Below, piece by piece: positions 24,357 to 33,537 of a stretch of DNA of 64,000 nt (the first letter of the stretch is position 1; every line of letters starts with the position of its first letter). The translations under genes and the position numbers were made by a program. The DNA lies in contig NZ_FQYO01000003.1 in assembly GCF_900141735.1 (NCBI RefSeq), positions 124,001 to 188,000 of the forward strand, read 5' to 3'. The DNA is from Wenxinia saemankumensis (GTDB lineage: Bacteria > Pseudomonadota > Alphaproteobacteria > Rhodobacterales > Rhodobacteraceae). The notes under the pieces were generated by a model. The model ran no database searches and had not been told where the DNA came from. It saw nothing but the letters and a program-made list of their open reading frames with translations.

Positions 24357-26018
24357 ATGCCGCAGACCTTCCGCATCACGCTGGCGCAGCTGAACCCGAC
24401 ACTGGGGGACCTGTCCGGCAATGCCGGCAAGGCGCGGGACGCCTGGCGGCAGGGACGCGACGCCGGCGCCGATCTCGTCGCGCTGCCGGAGATGTTCGTG
24501 ACGGGGTACCAGACGCAGGATCTCGTCCACAAACCCGTCTTCGTGGCGGAGGCACTGAGGACGGTCGAGGCGCTCGCGCGGGACTGCGCGGACGGGCCGG
24601 CCCTGTCCATCGGGGGCCCCTTCGCCACGCCGGACGGCAAGCTGCACAACACCTACTTCGTGCTGTCGGACGGTCGGATCGACGCGATGACGCACAAGTT
24701 CTTCCTGCCCAACTACAACGTCTTCGACGAGGTGCGCCTGTTCAGCCGGGACCGGATGCAGGGGCCGGTCGCGCTCGGCCCGATCCGGATCGGCATGCCG
24801 GTCTGCGAGGATGCGTGGTATCCCGACGTGCCCGAGGCGATGGCCGAGAGCGGGGCCGAGGCGCTGCTGGTGCCGAACGGGTCGCCCTATTTCCGGGACA
24901 AGTCCGAGGTGCGGCTCAACGTCATGGTCGCGCGGGTGGTCGAGACGGGGCTGCCGGCGATCTACCTCAACATGGTCGGCGCGCAGGACGATCAGGTCTT
25001 CGACGGCGGGTCCTTCGTGCTGAACCCGGGCGGCGAGATGGCGCTGAAGCTGCCGGTGATGGAGGAGGCGATCGCCCATCTCGACCTCGAGCAGGGGGAC
25101 GGGGGCTGGCGGGCGGTGCCGGGCGCGATCGCGGCGCATCCGGATGCGTGGGAGCAGGATTACCACGCGATGGTCCTGTCCCTGCGCGACTACTGCCGCA
25201 AGACGGGCTTCCGGCAGGTGCTGCTGGGGCTGTCGGGCGGGATCGACAGCGCGCTGGTCGCGACCATCGCCGCCGACGCGCTGGGGCCCGACAACGTGCG
25301 CTGCGTGATGCTGCCCTCGGAATTCACTTCCGCGCACTCGCTGGAGGACGCCGCCGCCTGCGCCCGGGCGCTGGGCACGCGGCTGGACACGGTTTCCATC
25401 GGCGCCGCAAAGAGTGCGGTGGAGGAGACGCTCGCGCCCCTCTTCGCGGGCACCGATCCCGGCCTGACGGAAGAAAACATCCAGTCCCGCCTGCGGGGCG
25501 TGATGCTGATGGCGCTGTCGAACAAGTTCGGCGAGATGCTGCTGACCACCGGCAACAAGTCCGAGGTCGCCGTGGGCTACGCCACGATCTACGGCGACAT
25601 GGCGGGCGGCTACAATCCGATCAAGGATCTCTACAAGACCCGCGTCTTCGAGACCTGCCGCTGGCGCAACGCCAACCACCGGGACTGGATGATGGGGCCG
25701 GCCGGCGAGGTGATCCCGCAGCGGATCATCGACAAGCCCCCTTCGGCCGAGCTGCGCGCCGACCAGAAGGACGAGGACAGCCTGCCGCCCTACGACGTGC
25801 TCGACGACATCCTGGAGGGGCTGGTCGACCGCGAGGAGAGCGTCGCCGACATCGTCGCGCGCGGCCACGACCGCGAGACCGTCAAGAAGGTCGAGGGACT
25901 GCTCTATGTCAGCGAGTACAAGCGCTTCCAGTCCGCGCCCGGCGCGCGGCTGACGCAGAAGGCGTTCTGGCTCGACCGCCGCTATCCCATCGTGAACCGC
26001 TTCCGCGACCCGACCTGA
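24357..26018 (+). CDS. nadE: Glutamine-dependent NAD+ synthetase
   Basis: The 553-residue bifunctional enzyme makes NAD+ from nicotinate adenine dinucleotide, ATP and glutamine. Seen: the amino-terminal nitrilase-type amidase domain with the Glu45 (LPEMFVTGY), Lys114 (THKFFLPNY) and Cys150 (GMPVCEDAW) triad, then the synthetase domain with the P-loop SGGIDS (293-298), LLTTGNKSE and GDMAGGYNPIKDLYKT. Length and the two-domain order are standard for ammonia-channelling NadE. It is a single gene; the convergent yaiI gene lies 252 bases away. A GC palindrome (26025-26040) right after its stop may protect the 3' end. Confidence 0.97.
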   Translation: MPQTFRITLAQLNPTLGDLSGNAGKARDAWRQGRDAGADLVALPEMFVTGYQTQDLVHKPVFVAEALRTVEALARDCADGPALSIGGPFATPDGKLHNTYFVLSDGRIDAMTHKFFLPNYNVFDEVRLFSRDRMQGPVALGPIRIGMPVCEDAWYPDVPEAMAESGAEALLVPNGSPYFRDKSEVRLNVMVARVVETGLPAIYLNMVGAQDDQVFDGGSFVLNPGGEMALKLPVMEEAIAHLDLEQGDGGWRAVPGAIAAHPDAWEQDYHAMVLSLRDYCRKTGFRQVLLGLSGGIDSALVATIAADALGPDNVRCVMLPSEFTSAHSLEDAAACARALGTRLDTVSIGAAKSAVEETLAPLFAGTDPGLTEENIQSRLRGVMLMALSNKFGEMLLTTGNKSEVAVGYATIYGDMAGGYNPIKDLYKTRVFETCRWRNANHRDWMMGPAGEVIPQRIIDKPPSAELRADQKDEDSLPPYDVLDDILEGLVDREESVADIVARGHDRETVKKVEGLLYVSEYKRFQSAPGARLTQKAFWLDRRYPIVNRFRDPT

Positions 26019-26270
26019 GGCGGCCGGCCCCGCGGGGCCGTCCCCGGCGGGCGCAGTCAGGGCAGGACCGGGTGCCGCCCCTCCCGGGCGGGGGGCGCCC
26101 GCACGTCATGACGCGATGCATGGCGGGGCCCGGTCCGCAGACGGACCGCCCGGGGGCCGCGCGTCACGGCGCAGTCTCCCGCGCCCACGGCTCCATCGTC
26201 CGGATCGACCGATCCGGAATCCTGCCTCGGCGGCGATCGTCGCCGGCGCGGGCGGCCGGGACGCCGGTCC

Positions 26271-26720
26271 CTACCCCTCCTTCGCCGCCGCGCGCAGGGC
26301 CCGGTCGAGCGCGTCGCGGAAGCGGGCGCGGTCCGCCTTGCCGAAGGGCCGCCCGCCGCCCTGACGGAACGGATCGGCGGCGCGCAGGTCGGCCATCAGG
26401 TCGCGCATCGCCAGCGCCTCGCGCACGTTCGCGCCGGTCAGCGCCTCGCCATTGGGCTTCAACACCTTCGCCCCCGCCTCGACCGCGCGGGCGGCGAGGG
26501 GGATGTCGCCCGTGATCACCACGTCGCCCGGCCGGGCGCGCTCGGCGATCCAGATGTCGGCGGCATCCGGCCCCTCGGGGACGTAGACCATCTCGACCAG
26601 CGGGTTGGGCGAGGGGCGCAGCCCGCCGTTCGAGACCATCGCCACACGGACCTTCAGCCGTGTGGCGACCGCCTCCACCTCGGCCTTCACCGGGCAGGCA
26701 TCGGCATCGACGTAGATCAT
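26271..26720 (-). CDS. yaiI: YaiI/YqxD family protein (DUF188)
   Basis: The 149-residue protein starts [19 protein letters not shown], has [35 protein letters not shown] and ends with a [13 protein letters not shown] helix, the complete UPF0178 pattern. Paired aspartates (Asp5, Asp7; GDIPLA; DAADIW) resemble a PIN-like nuclease centre, but no substrate has been established to my knowledge. Single gene, on the minus strand, with the 252-base nadE intergenic region downstream, which contains no convincing gene. Confidence 0.9.
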   Translation of the reverse strand: MIYVDADACPVKAEVEAVATRLKVRVAMVSNGGLRPSPNPLVEMVYVPEGPDAADIWIAERARPGDVVITGDIPLAARAVEAGAKVLKPNGEALTGANVREALAMRDLMADLRAADPFRQGGGRPFGKADRARFRDALDRALRAAAKEG

Positions 26721-26799
26721 GCCGCCCCCCTCCGAGGCCGGGCGGCGGGGCAGCGGCCCGAAGCCGGGGCGCCGGACCGCCGCGGGACGGCTGCGCGCC

Positions 26800-27627
26800 T
26801 CATCCCCACAGCGCCTCTCCGTGGAAGCTCACATGCTCTTCCATGAAGCTGGCGACGAAGAAGTAGGAATGATCGTAGCCCGGCTGCATCCGCAGCACGC
26901 CGCGCTGGCCCCGGCCGACCATCGCGCGGGCGAAGGCGGCGGTGCCGAGATGCTCGGTGAACTGGTCCTTGGTGCCCGTGTCGATCAGGACCGGCCCGTC
27001 GAAGCCGTGCTCCTGCATGAGCAGCGTAGCGTCATGCGCGCGCCCCGCCTCCACGCTGCCGAGATAGCCCTCGAACTGCCTGCGGCCCCAGGCGCTCTCG
27101 GTCGGGTTGCAGATCGGGGCAAAGGCGCTGACCGACCGGAATCGCCCCGGCAGCTTCATCGCCAGGGTCAGCGCCCCGTGCCCGCCCATCGAGTGGCCGG
27201 TGATCGCCTGCCGGTCCATGTCGAGCGGGAAGTGCTCGGCCAGCAGGGCCGGCAGCTCCTCGGTGATGTAGGTCCACATCCGGAAATGCGGTGCCCAGGG
27301 GTCCTGATCGGCGTCGACGTAGAAGCCCGCGCCCTGTCCCATGTCGAAGGCGTCGTCATCGGCCACGTCCTCGCCACGCGGCGAGGTGTCGGGAAAGACC
27401 AGCGCGATCCCCTGCTCGGCCGCCCAGGCCTGCGCGCCCGCCTTGGTCATCGCGTTCTCGTGCGTGCAGGTCAGGCCCGACAGCACCCACAGGACAGGGA
27501 CCGGCCCCTCCTTGGCCTCCTCGGGCAGGAAGAGGCCGAAGGTCATGTCGCACTTGCAGGCTTCGGAGGCATGGGCGTGGACGCCCTGGATACCGCCATG
27601 GGACTTGTTCTCGGAGAGGGTACGCAT
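26800..27627 (-). CDS. fghA: S-formylglutathione hydrolase
   Basis: The 275-residue alpha/beta hydrolase splits S-formylglutathione into formate and glutathione, the second step of glutathione-dependent formaldehyde oxidation. Seen: the esterase-D start [29 protein letters not shown], oxyanion and FPDTSPRGE, catalytic Ser146 in [10 protein letters not shown], Asp221 in GTKDQF and His253 in YDHSYFF. The first enzyme of the pathway is encoded at 31666-32793, separated by four other genes. The AEC transporter ends 22 bases upstream on the same strand, so they may share a transcript. Confidence 0.96.
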   Translation of the reverse strand: MRTLSENKSHGGIQGVHAHASEACKCDMTFGLFLPEEAKEGPVPVLWVLSGLTCTHENAMTKAGAQAWAAEQGIALVFPDTSPRGEDVADDDAFDMGQGAGFYVDADQDPWAPHFRMWTYITEELPALLAEHFPLDMDRQAITGHSMGGHGALTLAMKLPGRFRSVSAFAPICNPTESAWGRRQFEGYLGSVEAGRAHDATLLMQEHGFDGPVLIDTGTKDQFTEHLGTAAFARAMVGRGQRGVLRMQPGYDHSYFFVASFMEEHVSFHGEALWG

Positions 27628-27649
27628 CGGGGGGACTCCTTTCGGAAGG

Positions 27650-28585
27650 TCATGGAAGAAGGGGGGCGAGCAGCGCGATCACGGCCGTGACCGTGGCCAG
27701 GCTCGCCGCCGTGGAGACGAGGATCGAGGCCGAGACCCGCTGCGGCGCGATGCCGTAATGGGCGGCCAGCATGTAGACGTTGCCCGCCACCGGCAACGCG
27801 GCGCAGGCGATCATCACCGCCGCCGCATAGGGTGGCACGTCGAAGAGGAGAAGCGCGGTCACGGCGCAGGCCGCCGGGTGCAGGACCAGCTTGGCGAAGG
27901 ACAGCCATCCCGCCACGGCCGGCCGCTCGGCCGAGCGACCGGCGAGCGAGGCGCCGATGGCGAACAGCGCGCCGGGCGTCGCCGCCGCGCCCAGCGTGAC
28001 GAGGAACCCCTCGACCGGTCCCGGCACCGGCCAGCCGGTCGCCGCCCAGGCGAGGCCCGCGGCGAGCGAGACGATCATCGGGTTCCTGACGAGGCCGAGG
28101 GCGATCGCGCCCAGCACCTGCGGACGGATCCGCCCGTCCCGCGCGATCGCGACGAGGATCACCAGCAGCGAGGAGAAGACGATGAGGTCCGCCGCCAGCA
28201 CCATCATGTTGAACCCGATCGCCGCCTCGCCCAGCAGCATCGCCAGCAGCGGCAGGCCGAGGAAGCCGACATTGCCGATCCCCGCGCATTGCGCCTCCAT
28301 CGCCGCCTCGGCGAGGCCGCGCCGGCGCAGGCCCGCGACGCCCATCGCCACCAGATAGACGGCCAGCGTGGCGAGGACGTAGGCGGCGAGGAACGACCAG
28401 TCGAGCACGTCGCCCAGCGACAGCGTCGCCGAGAAGCGCAGGATCATCGCCGAGAGCGCGAAGTAGAAGACGAAGCGCGTCAGCGCCGCCGTCGCCTCCG
28501 CCCCGAAGAACCCGGCCCTCCCGGCCCCGTAGCCGAGACCGATGATGGCGAAGAACGGCAGCGTCAGGAACAGGATCGGCAGCAT
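27650..28585 (-). CDS. AEC-family transporter (auxin efflux carrier-like permease)
   Basis: A 311-residue polytopic protein with about ten membrane segments in the two-times-five arrangement. Seen: LPFFAIIGLGYGAGRAGFFG, LRFSATLSLGDVLDWSFLAAYVLATLAVYL, GNVGFLGLPLL and a final LAVYMLAAHYGIAPQ-type block with PVAGNVYML, consistent with the membrane transport protein family that exports organic acids or auxin-like compounds. The substrate cannot be inferred. I place the start at the ATG at 28585 (MLPILFLT); six extra codons to 28603 are possible. Linked closely to fghA downstream, though no biochemical connection is known. Confidence 0.85.
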   Translation of the reverse strand: MLPILFLTLPFFAIIGLGYGAGRAGFFGAEATAALTRFVFYFALSAMILRFSATLSLGDVLDWSFLAAYVLATLAVYLVAMGVAGLRRRGLAEAAMEAQCAGIGNVGFLGLPLLAMLLGEAAIGFNMMVLAADLIVFSSLLVILVAIARDGRIRPQVLGAIALGLVRNPMIVSLAAGLAWAATGWPVPGPVEGFLVTLGAAATPGALFAIGASLAGRSAERPAVAGWLSFAKLVLHPAACAVTALLLFDVPPYAAAVMIACAALPVAGNVYMLAAHYGIAPQRVSASILVSTAASLATVTAVIALLAPLLP

Positions 28586-28738
28586 CGGCGGAAGGGCTAG
28601 CATCCGGGACCGGCGAGGGGAACGGGCCGCGCGCGGAAGACGTGACGCATCCCGGGGCGCAGGGGCGGCACGCGGACCGTCCCCAGGCCCGGAACGCGGG
28701 CGGGCCGGTGCCTGGTCGCCGGCATCGCGCCCCGGGGA

Positions 28739-29431
28739 TCACAGGACGGACATGATCTCGCTCAGCGGCTTCTTGCGCTTGGCCACCTCCGGCACGGTCG
28801 CGTCCGGCGCCGGGTAGCCCACCGGCAGGATCATCGCCGCCTTCTCGTTGTCCGGCCGTCCGCAGAGGCCGGGCAGCGCCTTCATCGGGTTCGGCGTGTG
28901 GGTCAGGCAGACCAGCCCCGCATGGTGGATCGCCGCGATCAGCAGCCCGCAGGCGATGCCGACGCTTTCCGGCACGTAGTAATGCTTGCGCGGCGTGCCG
29001 TCCGGGTTCTGCCCGTGGCGCTGGGCGAAGACGACGATCAGCCAGGGCGCGTCGGTCAGGTGGGGCTTCTCGATCCCGGTCCCGATCGGCTCGAGCGCCC
29101 GGATCCAGGCATCGGGCGCGCCCCCGCCGTAGAATCGCCGCTCCTCCTCCTCCGCCGCGGCGCGGATCCGGGCCTTGAGCTCGGGCGAGCGGATGGCGAC
29201 GAAGTGCCAGGGCTGCTGGTTCGCGCCCGACGGCGCGGTTCCGGCGGCGGCGATGCAGGCGGCGATCACCGCCTCGTCCACCGGCGCGGCGCTGAACTGC
29301 CGCACCGAGTGGCGCCGCGCCATGTAATCGCGGAATCCCTCGGCGGCGGCGCGGCTCTCGTCGGGCGGCAGCTGCACCCGGTCGGGCAGCGGCAGCGGGC
29401 GGTAGGTCGGTGCCTCGGGCCTCTCCGTCAT
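28739..29431 (-). CDS. Nitroreductase family FMN oxidoreductase
   Basis: The 230-residue enzyme shows the nitroreductase block YMARRHSVRQFSAAPVDEAVI, AGTAPSGANQQPWHFVAI, PYYVPESVGIACG-like FMN contact region (HYYVPESVGIACGLLIAAIH) and the carboxy-terminal GRPDNEKAAMILPVGYPAPD. Such proteins are cytosolic NAD(P)H-dependent FMN reductases acting on nitro compounds, quinones or enones; this one resembles the iodotyrosine-deiodinase-like/BluB-neighbouring subgroup of about 225 residues. Substrate is unknown. It lies 6 bases downstream of mbfA on the same strand and is probably co-transcribed with it. Confidence 0.88.
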   Translation of the reverse strand: MTERPEAPTYRPLPLPDRVQLPPDESRAAAEGFRDYMARRHSVRQFSAAPVDEAVIAACIAAAGTAPSGANQQPWHFVAIRSPELKARIRAAAEEEERRFYGGGAPDAWIRALEPIGTGIEKPHLTDAPWLIVVFAQRHGQNPDGTPRKHYYVPESVGIACGLLIAAIHHAGLVCLTHTPNPMKALPGLCGRPDNEKAAMILPVGYPAPDATVPEVAKRKKPLSEIMSVL

Positions 29432-29437
29432 CCGTGT

Positions 29438-30415
29438 TTACCCCGCCCCGATCAGCGCGCCGGCGGCGAAGACCAGCGCCCCGCCCACGACCACCTGGAA
29501 CGCCGCGCGCAGGAAGGGCGTGTCCATGTAGCGGTTCTGGATCCAGGCGATGGCCCAGAGCTCGACGAAGACGACGATCATCGCGATCACGGTCGCGGTC
29601 CAGAAATGCGGGATCAGGTAGGGCAGGGCGTGCCCCAGCCCGCCGAGGGTCGTCATCACGCCCGAGGCCACGCCCCGCTTCCACGGCGCGCCGCGGCCCG
29701 AGATCTGCCCGTCATCCGAGGCCGCCTCGGTGAACCCCATCGAGATGCCGGCCCCGACGCTGGCGGCAAGGCCGACGAGGAAGGTCGTCTGTGGATCCTG
29801 CGTCGCGAAGGCGGTCGCGAAGATCGGCGCGAGGGTCGAGACCGACCCGTCCATCAGACCGGCAAGGCCCGGCTGAACCCAGGTCAGGACGAACTGGCGA
29901 TGCGCCGCGTCCGCCTCGCTGCCCCGCGAATCCTCGGTCAGGTGCCCCTCCTCCAGGGCCTGCGCGCTCGCCTCGTGGCCCGCCTCGGCCATGGCGAGAT
30001 CGCCCAGAAGCCTGCGCGTGGCGGCGTCGCCCGTCCGCTTCGCGGCCGCCGTGTAGAATCGCTGCGCGTCCCGCTCCATCTGGGCGGCCTCGGCCCGGAT
30101 CCGCTCGATCCCGAGGTTCTCTACCAACCAGACGGGGCGGCGGGCATAGTAGCCCGAGACATGCTCGCGCCGGATCAGCGGGATCGCCTCTCCGAACCGC
30201 GCGACGAAGAGGTCGATCAGCCGCTGCCGGTGGCCGTCCTCCTCCTCCGCCATCCCGTCGAAGATGCGGGCCGAGGCGGGGAATTCCGCCCGGAGGCGCG
30301 CGGCGTAGTCGCGATAGATCCGCGCGTCGTCCTCTTCGGACGAGATGGCGAGGGCGAGGATCTCGCGGTCGGTCAGGTCCGAGAAGCGGCGGCGCAGGGC
30401 GAGGCCCGGGATCAT
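29438..30415 (-). CDS. mbfA: Membrane-bound ferritin-like iron exporter (rubrerythrin-VIT1 fusion)
   Basis: The 325-residue protein joins an amino-terminal four-helix rubrerythrin/ferritin-like domain (1-160) to a VIT1/CCC1-like membrane domain (about 172-325, four to five helices). Diiron ligand candidates are Glu27/28 (SSEEDDARIY), Glu59 and His62 (EEEDGH), Glu114 (MERDAQRFY), and Glu144 and His147 (AEAGHE). MbfA of Bradyrhizobium and Agrobacterium exports ferrous iron and protects against peroxide stress, under Irr control; the same role is likely here. RBS GGGAGGAACGCC precedes the ATG. No textbook ICE/Irr box was found upstream, but an AT-rich segment with a palindrome lies at 30571-30597. 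Confidence 0.92.
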   Translation of the reverse strand: MIPGLALRRRFSDLTDREILALAISSEEDDARIYRDYAARLRAEFPASARIFDGMAEEEDGHRQRLIDLFVARFGEAIPLIRREHVSGYYARRPVWLVENLGIERIRAEAAQMERDAQRFYTAAAKRTGDAATRRLLGDLAMAEAGHEASAQALEEGHLTEDSRGSEADAAHRQFVLTWVQPGLAGLMDGSVSTLAPIFATAFATQDPQTTFLVGLAASVGAGISMGFTEAASDDGQISGRGAPWKRGVASGVMTTLGGLGHALPYLIPHFWTATVIAMIVVFVELWAIAWIQNRYMDTPFLRAAFQVVVGGALVFAAGALIGAG

Positions 30416-30578
30416 GGCGTTCCTCCCGTACGGATGGGTAGCGCCCGCACCCTAGGGCGGCCCCCGCCGGTCCGGAAGGGGGCCGCCGGCGCGGTTCGTG
30501 ATCGCGGTCCCGGGGCGTGTCGCCCGGGAGTGGCGGCGGGGCCGGACGGGTCGCCTCGACCGGCTTCGGGAAAAAAAA

Positions 30579-30596
30579 TTTGTCGGATCCGAAAAA
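30579..30596. promoter_or_regulatory. Near-perfect palindrome in an AT-rich island upstream of mbfA
   Basis: TTTGTCGGATCCGAAAAA contains the perfect 10-bp palindrome TCGGATCCGA (30583-30592), and the flanking TTT and AAA extend it to 18 bp with one mismatched pair. It is bordered by eight As (30571-30578). Against a background of about 70% GC this composition suggests a protein-binding or promoter region for mbfA, 165 bases upstream of its start. The protein that binds is not identifiable. Confidence 0.4.
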
Positions 30597-30709
30597 ATCG
30601 TCGTCGCCGGGGAACCCCCCGGCGGCCGGAGTGTTACGCCCGTGCAAGCAACTTCCCGTGCTGCGCGGGCTGCGTCCGGTCCCTCCCCGACCCGATGGAC
30701 GCGCCACAA

Positions 30710-30749
30710 GGAGCCGAGGTGGCCGTTCCCCCACCTCGGCTCCATTTTC
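30710..30749. terminator. Terminator-like 13-bp hairpin after the NYN gene
   Basis: GGAGCCGAGGTGG (30710-30722) and CCACCTCGGCTCC (30731-30743) form a perfect 13-bp stem with an 8-base loop, 41 bases beyond the NYN-gene stop. On the plus strand it is followed by ATTTTC and on the minus strand by TTGTGG, so it could end transcripts from either direction; the plus-strand side has the better T tract. Confidence 0.6.
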
Positions 30750-30784
30750 ATCCAGAGGTCCGCTCGTCCACCGCGCGGGCCGGT

Positions 30785-31519
30785 CTAGTCCAGACGCCGC
30801 ACCTGCAGCTGGTTGCCCGGGCCCTTGCGCGTCTCCAGCACCTTCACCTCCGCGACGAGGTCGCTCAGCTTCTTCTTGCCGTAGGAGCGGACGTCGAAAT
30901 CGGGATTGGCCGAGGCGATGTGCTGGCCGATCGCCCCGAGCGCCACCCAGTCCTCCTCCTGGTCGAGCGCGTCGAGCGCCCGCAGGATCAGGTCGCGCGC
31001 CTCGGGCAGGGGGGTCTCGGCGGGCGCGACCCGCTCCTCGCCCTTCGCGGCGGGCGCGGGAGAGGCGGCTCCCGCCGCGCCGCCGCCGAGGTTCTCGAGG
31101 AAGATGAACCGCCGGCACGCCTTGCGGAAGGCGTCGGGCGTCTTCTTCTGGCCGATGCCGTAGACGTCGAGCCCCTGCTCGCGGATCCGGCTGGCGAGAC
31201 GGGTGAAGTCGCTGTCGGACGAGACGAGCACGAAGCCCGAGAACCGCCCGGTATGCAGCAGGTCCATCGCGTCGATGACGAGGCTGATGTCGGACGAGTT
31301 CTTGCCGACCGTGTTCGCCGGCGAATGGTGCGGCACGATCCCGTGCTCGGCCTGCACCCGGTTCCACCCGGCCATCTGCTGGCTGGAGAAGTCGCCGTAG
31401 CAGCGCCGCACGCTAGCCTCGCCGAGCGAGGCGATCTCCTCGAAGATCGCGGCGGCGTGCTTGGGCGAGGTGTTGTCGGCGTCGATCAGGACGGCGAGGA
31501 GGGGGCGGTCGTCGGCCAT
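30785..31519 (-). CDS. NYN-domain (LabA-like) protein with OST-HTH/LOTUS domain
   Basis: The 244-residue protein combines an amino-terminal NYN/PIN-like nuclease domain (1-145) and a carboxy-terminal OST-HTH (LOTUS) domain (about 170-235). Acidic active-site residues seen are Asp13 and Asp15 (VLIDADN), Asp77 and Asp83 (NSSDISLVIDAMDLL) and Asp102/Asp104 (SSDSDFTRLAS). The domains are joined by an Ala/Gly/Pro-rich linker (145-168). Family knowledge: NYN-LOTUS proteins are predicted RNA-processing nucleases, and eukaryotic LOTUS domains bind RNA or helicases; the bacterial target is unknown. Single gene with its own hairpin downstream. Confidence 0.9.
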   Translation of the reverse strand: MADDRPLLAVLIDADNTSPKHAAAIFEEIASLGEASVRRCYGDFSSQQMAGWNRVQAEHGIVPHHSPANTVGKNSSDISLVIDAMDLLHTGRFSGFVLVSSDSDFTRLASRIREQGLDVYGIGQKKTPDAFRKACRRFIFLENLGGGAAGAASPAPAAKGEERVAPAETPLPEARDLILRALDALDQEEDWVALGAIGQHIASANPDFDVRSYGKKKLSDLVAEVKVLETRKGPGNQLQVRRLD

Positions 31520-31665
31520 GGGTAGCTCCCGCTGAAAGGTGGCGGGACGCTAATGCGGCGGCGCGGCGAATGGAACCCGTCAGGCGACTGCGACGTACGC
31601 GTCGGCGGACCCGGCCGCGGCCGGGGCCTCCGGGTCCGGCCGGGCCGGGCCCGGAGGCGGGCGTG

Positions 31666-32793
<1,128 letters not shown>

Positions 32794-32921
32794 GGGCTTT
32801 CTCCTGGCAGATCTCTGCGGCCGGACCGTCTGCGAAAGATCGGCGGATTTCAACCTGCGGCACGCGCCGGGCCGGCGCGGCGGGGCTGGACGAATCCGCC
32901 GCGCGGCGCATCATCAGGGGC

Positions 32922-33197
32922 ATGACACGCACATTGTTCCCCCTCCCGCTCATCGCCCTCCTCGCCGCCTGCGAGATGCCCGCCGATCCCGCCGCCCCGG
33001 ACGCCGATCCGGGAACCTGCGGGGCCGACGGCTACCAGTCCCTCATCGGGTCGAACATCGCCGCGGTGACGCTGCCGGCGGACCTGGACGACCGGATCCT
33101 CTATCCCGACAGCATGGCGACGATGGATTACCGGCCGGACCGGATCAATTTCTACGTCTCCGAGGGCGGGATCATCCAGCGCGTCGCCTGTGGCTGA
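32922..33197 (+). CDS. Peptidase inhibitor I78-family lipoprotein (first of tandem pair)
   Basis: The 91-residue precursor has a lipoprotein signal with lipobox LLAAC (Cys17), an acidic linker, and an I78-like domain: CGADGYQSLIGSNIAAVTLPAD, then RPDRINFYVSEGGIIQRVACG. The I78 family includes the Aspergillus elastase inhibitor; the two cysteines (Cys33 and Cys90) probably form the conserved disulfide. It should be anchored to a membrane facing the periplasm, where it may protect against proteases. It overlaps the next I78 gene by 8 bases and is divergent from frmA. Confidence 0.85.
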   Translation: MTRTLFPLPLIALLAACEMPADPAAPDADPGTCGADGYQSLIGSNIAAVTLPADLDDRILYPDSMATMDYRPDRINFYVSEGGIIQRVACG

Positions 33198-33537
33198 GCC
33201 GTCCCGTGCGAGCCTGTCGGCACCGGTCGCGGCACGGGGCGCGGCACGGGGCGCGGTGCTCGCGCTGGCCGTGCTGGCGGCCTGCGGGCGGGTCGGCCCG
33301 GTGCCGCCCGCCGCCAGCCTCGGGCCGTCGCTGCCCGCCGCGGCCGAGGATAGCTGCGGCGCCGGCCCCCGGGCCCGCCTTGTCGGCCAGCCCGCCACGG
33401 CGCTGGAACGCGAGCTGATCCTCGCCCCCGTGCGGCTGATCCGCCCGGGCCAGGCGGTGACCGAGGAGTTCCGGCCGACCCGAATCAATTTCCACATCGA
33501 CGGCGCCGAGCGCATCGCCCGGATCACCTGCGGCTGA
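33190..33537 (+). CDS. Peptidase inhibitor I78-family lipoprotein (second of tandem pair)
   Basis: The 115-residue product begins at GTG 33190, overlapping the end of the first I78 gene by 8 bases. A long, Ala-rich signal region ends in lipobox LAAC (Cys32). The mature part has SCGAGPRARLVGQPATALER and FRPTRINFHIDGAERIARITCG, the same scaffold as its neighbour but with an extra leader and a more diverged amino-terminal half. The pair looks like a tandem duplication. An in-frame internal start is not obvious; the signal length is greater than normal, so the real start could be later. Confidence 0.78.
   Translation: MAEPSRASLSAPVAARGAARGAVLALAVLAACGRVGPVPPAASLGPSLPAAAEDSCGAGPRARLVGQPATALERELILAPVRLIRPGQAVTEEFRPTRINFHIDGAERIARITCG

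Larger units (their letters stand above)
30416..30784. other. Regulatory intergenic region between mbfA and the NYN gene
   Basis: No coding gene is visible in these 369 bases. They hold a striking AT-rich island (30571-30597), an 18-bp near-palindrome within it, a GC stem at 30605-30624 and a 13-bp terminator-like stem at 30710-30743. A small RNA could lie on the plus strand between the island and the last stem. Confidence 0.5.

Noticed and set aside
26025-26040. Palindrome CGGCCCCGCGGGGCCG after nadE as a terminator
   Set aside because: No loop-forming spacer and no T-run; such GC palindromes are frequent in this DNA, so I did not list it as a terminator feature.
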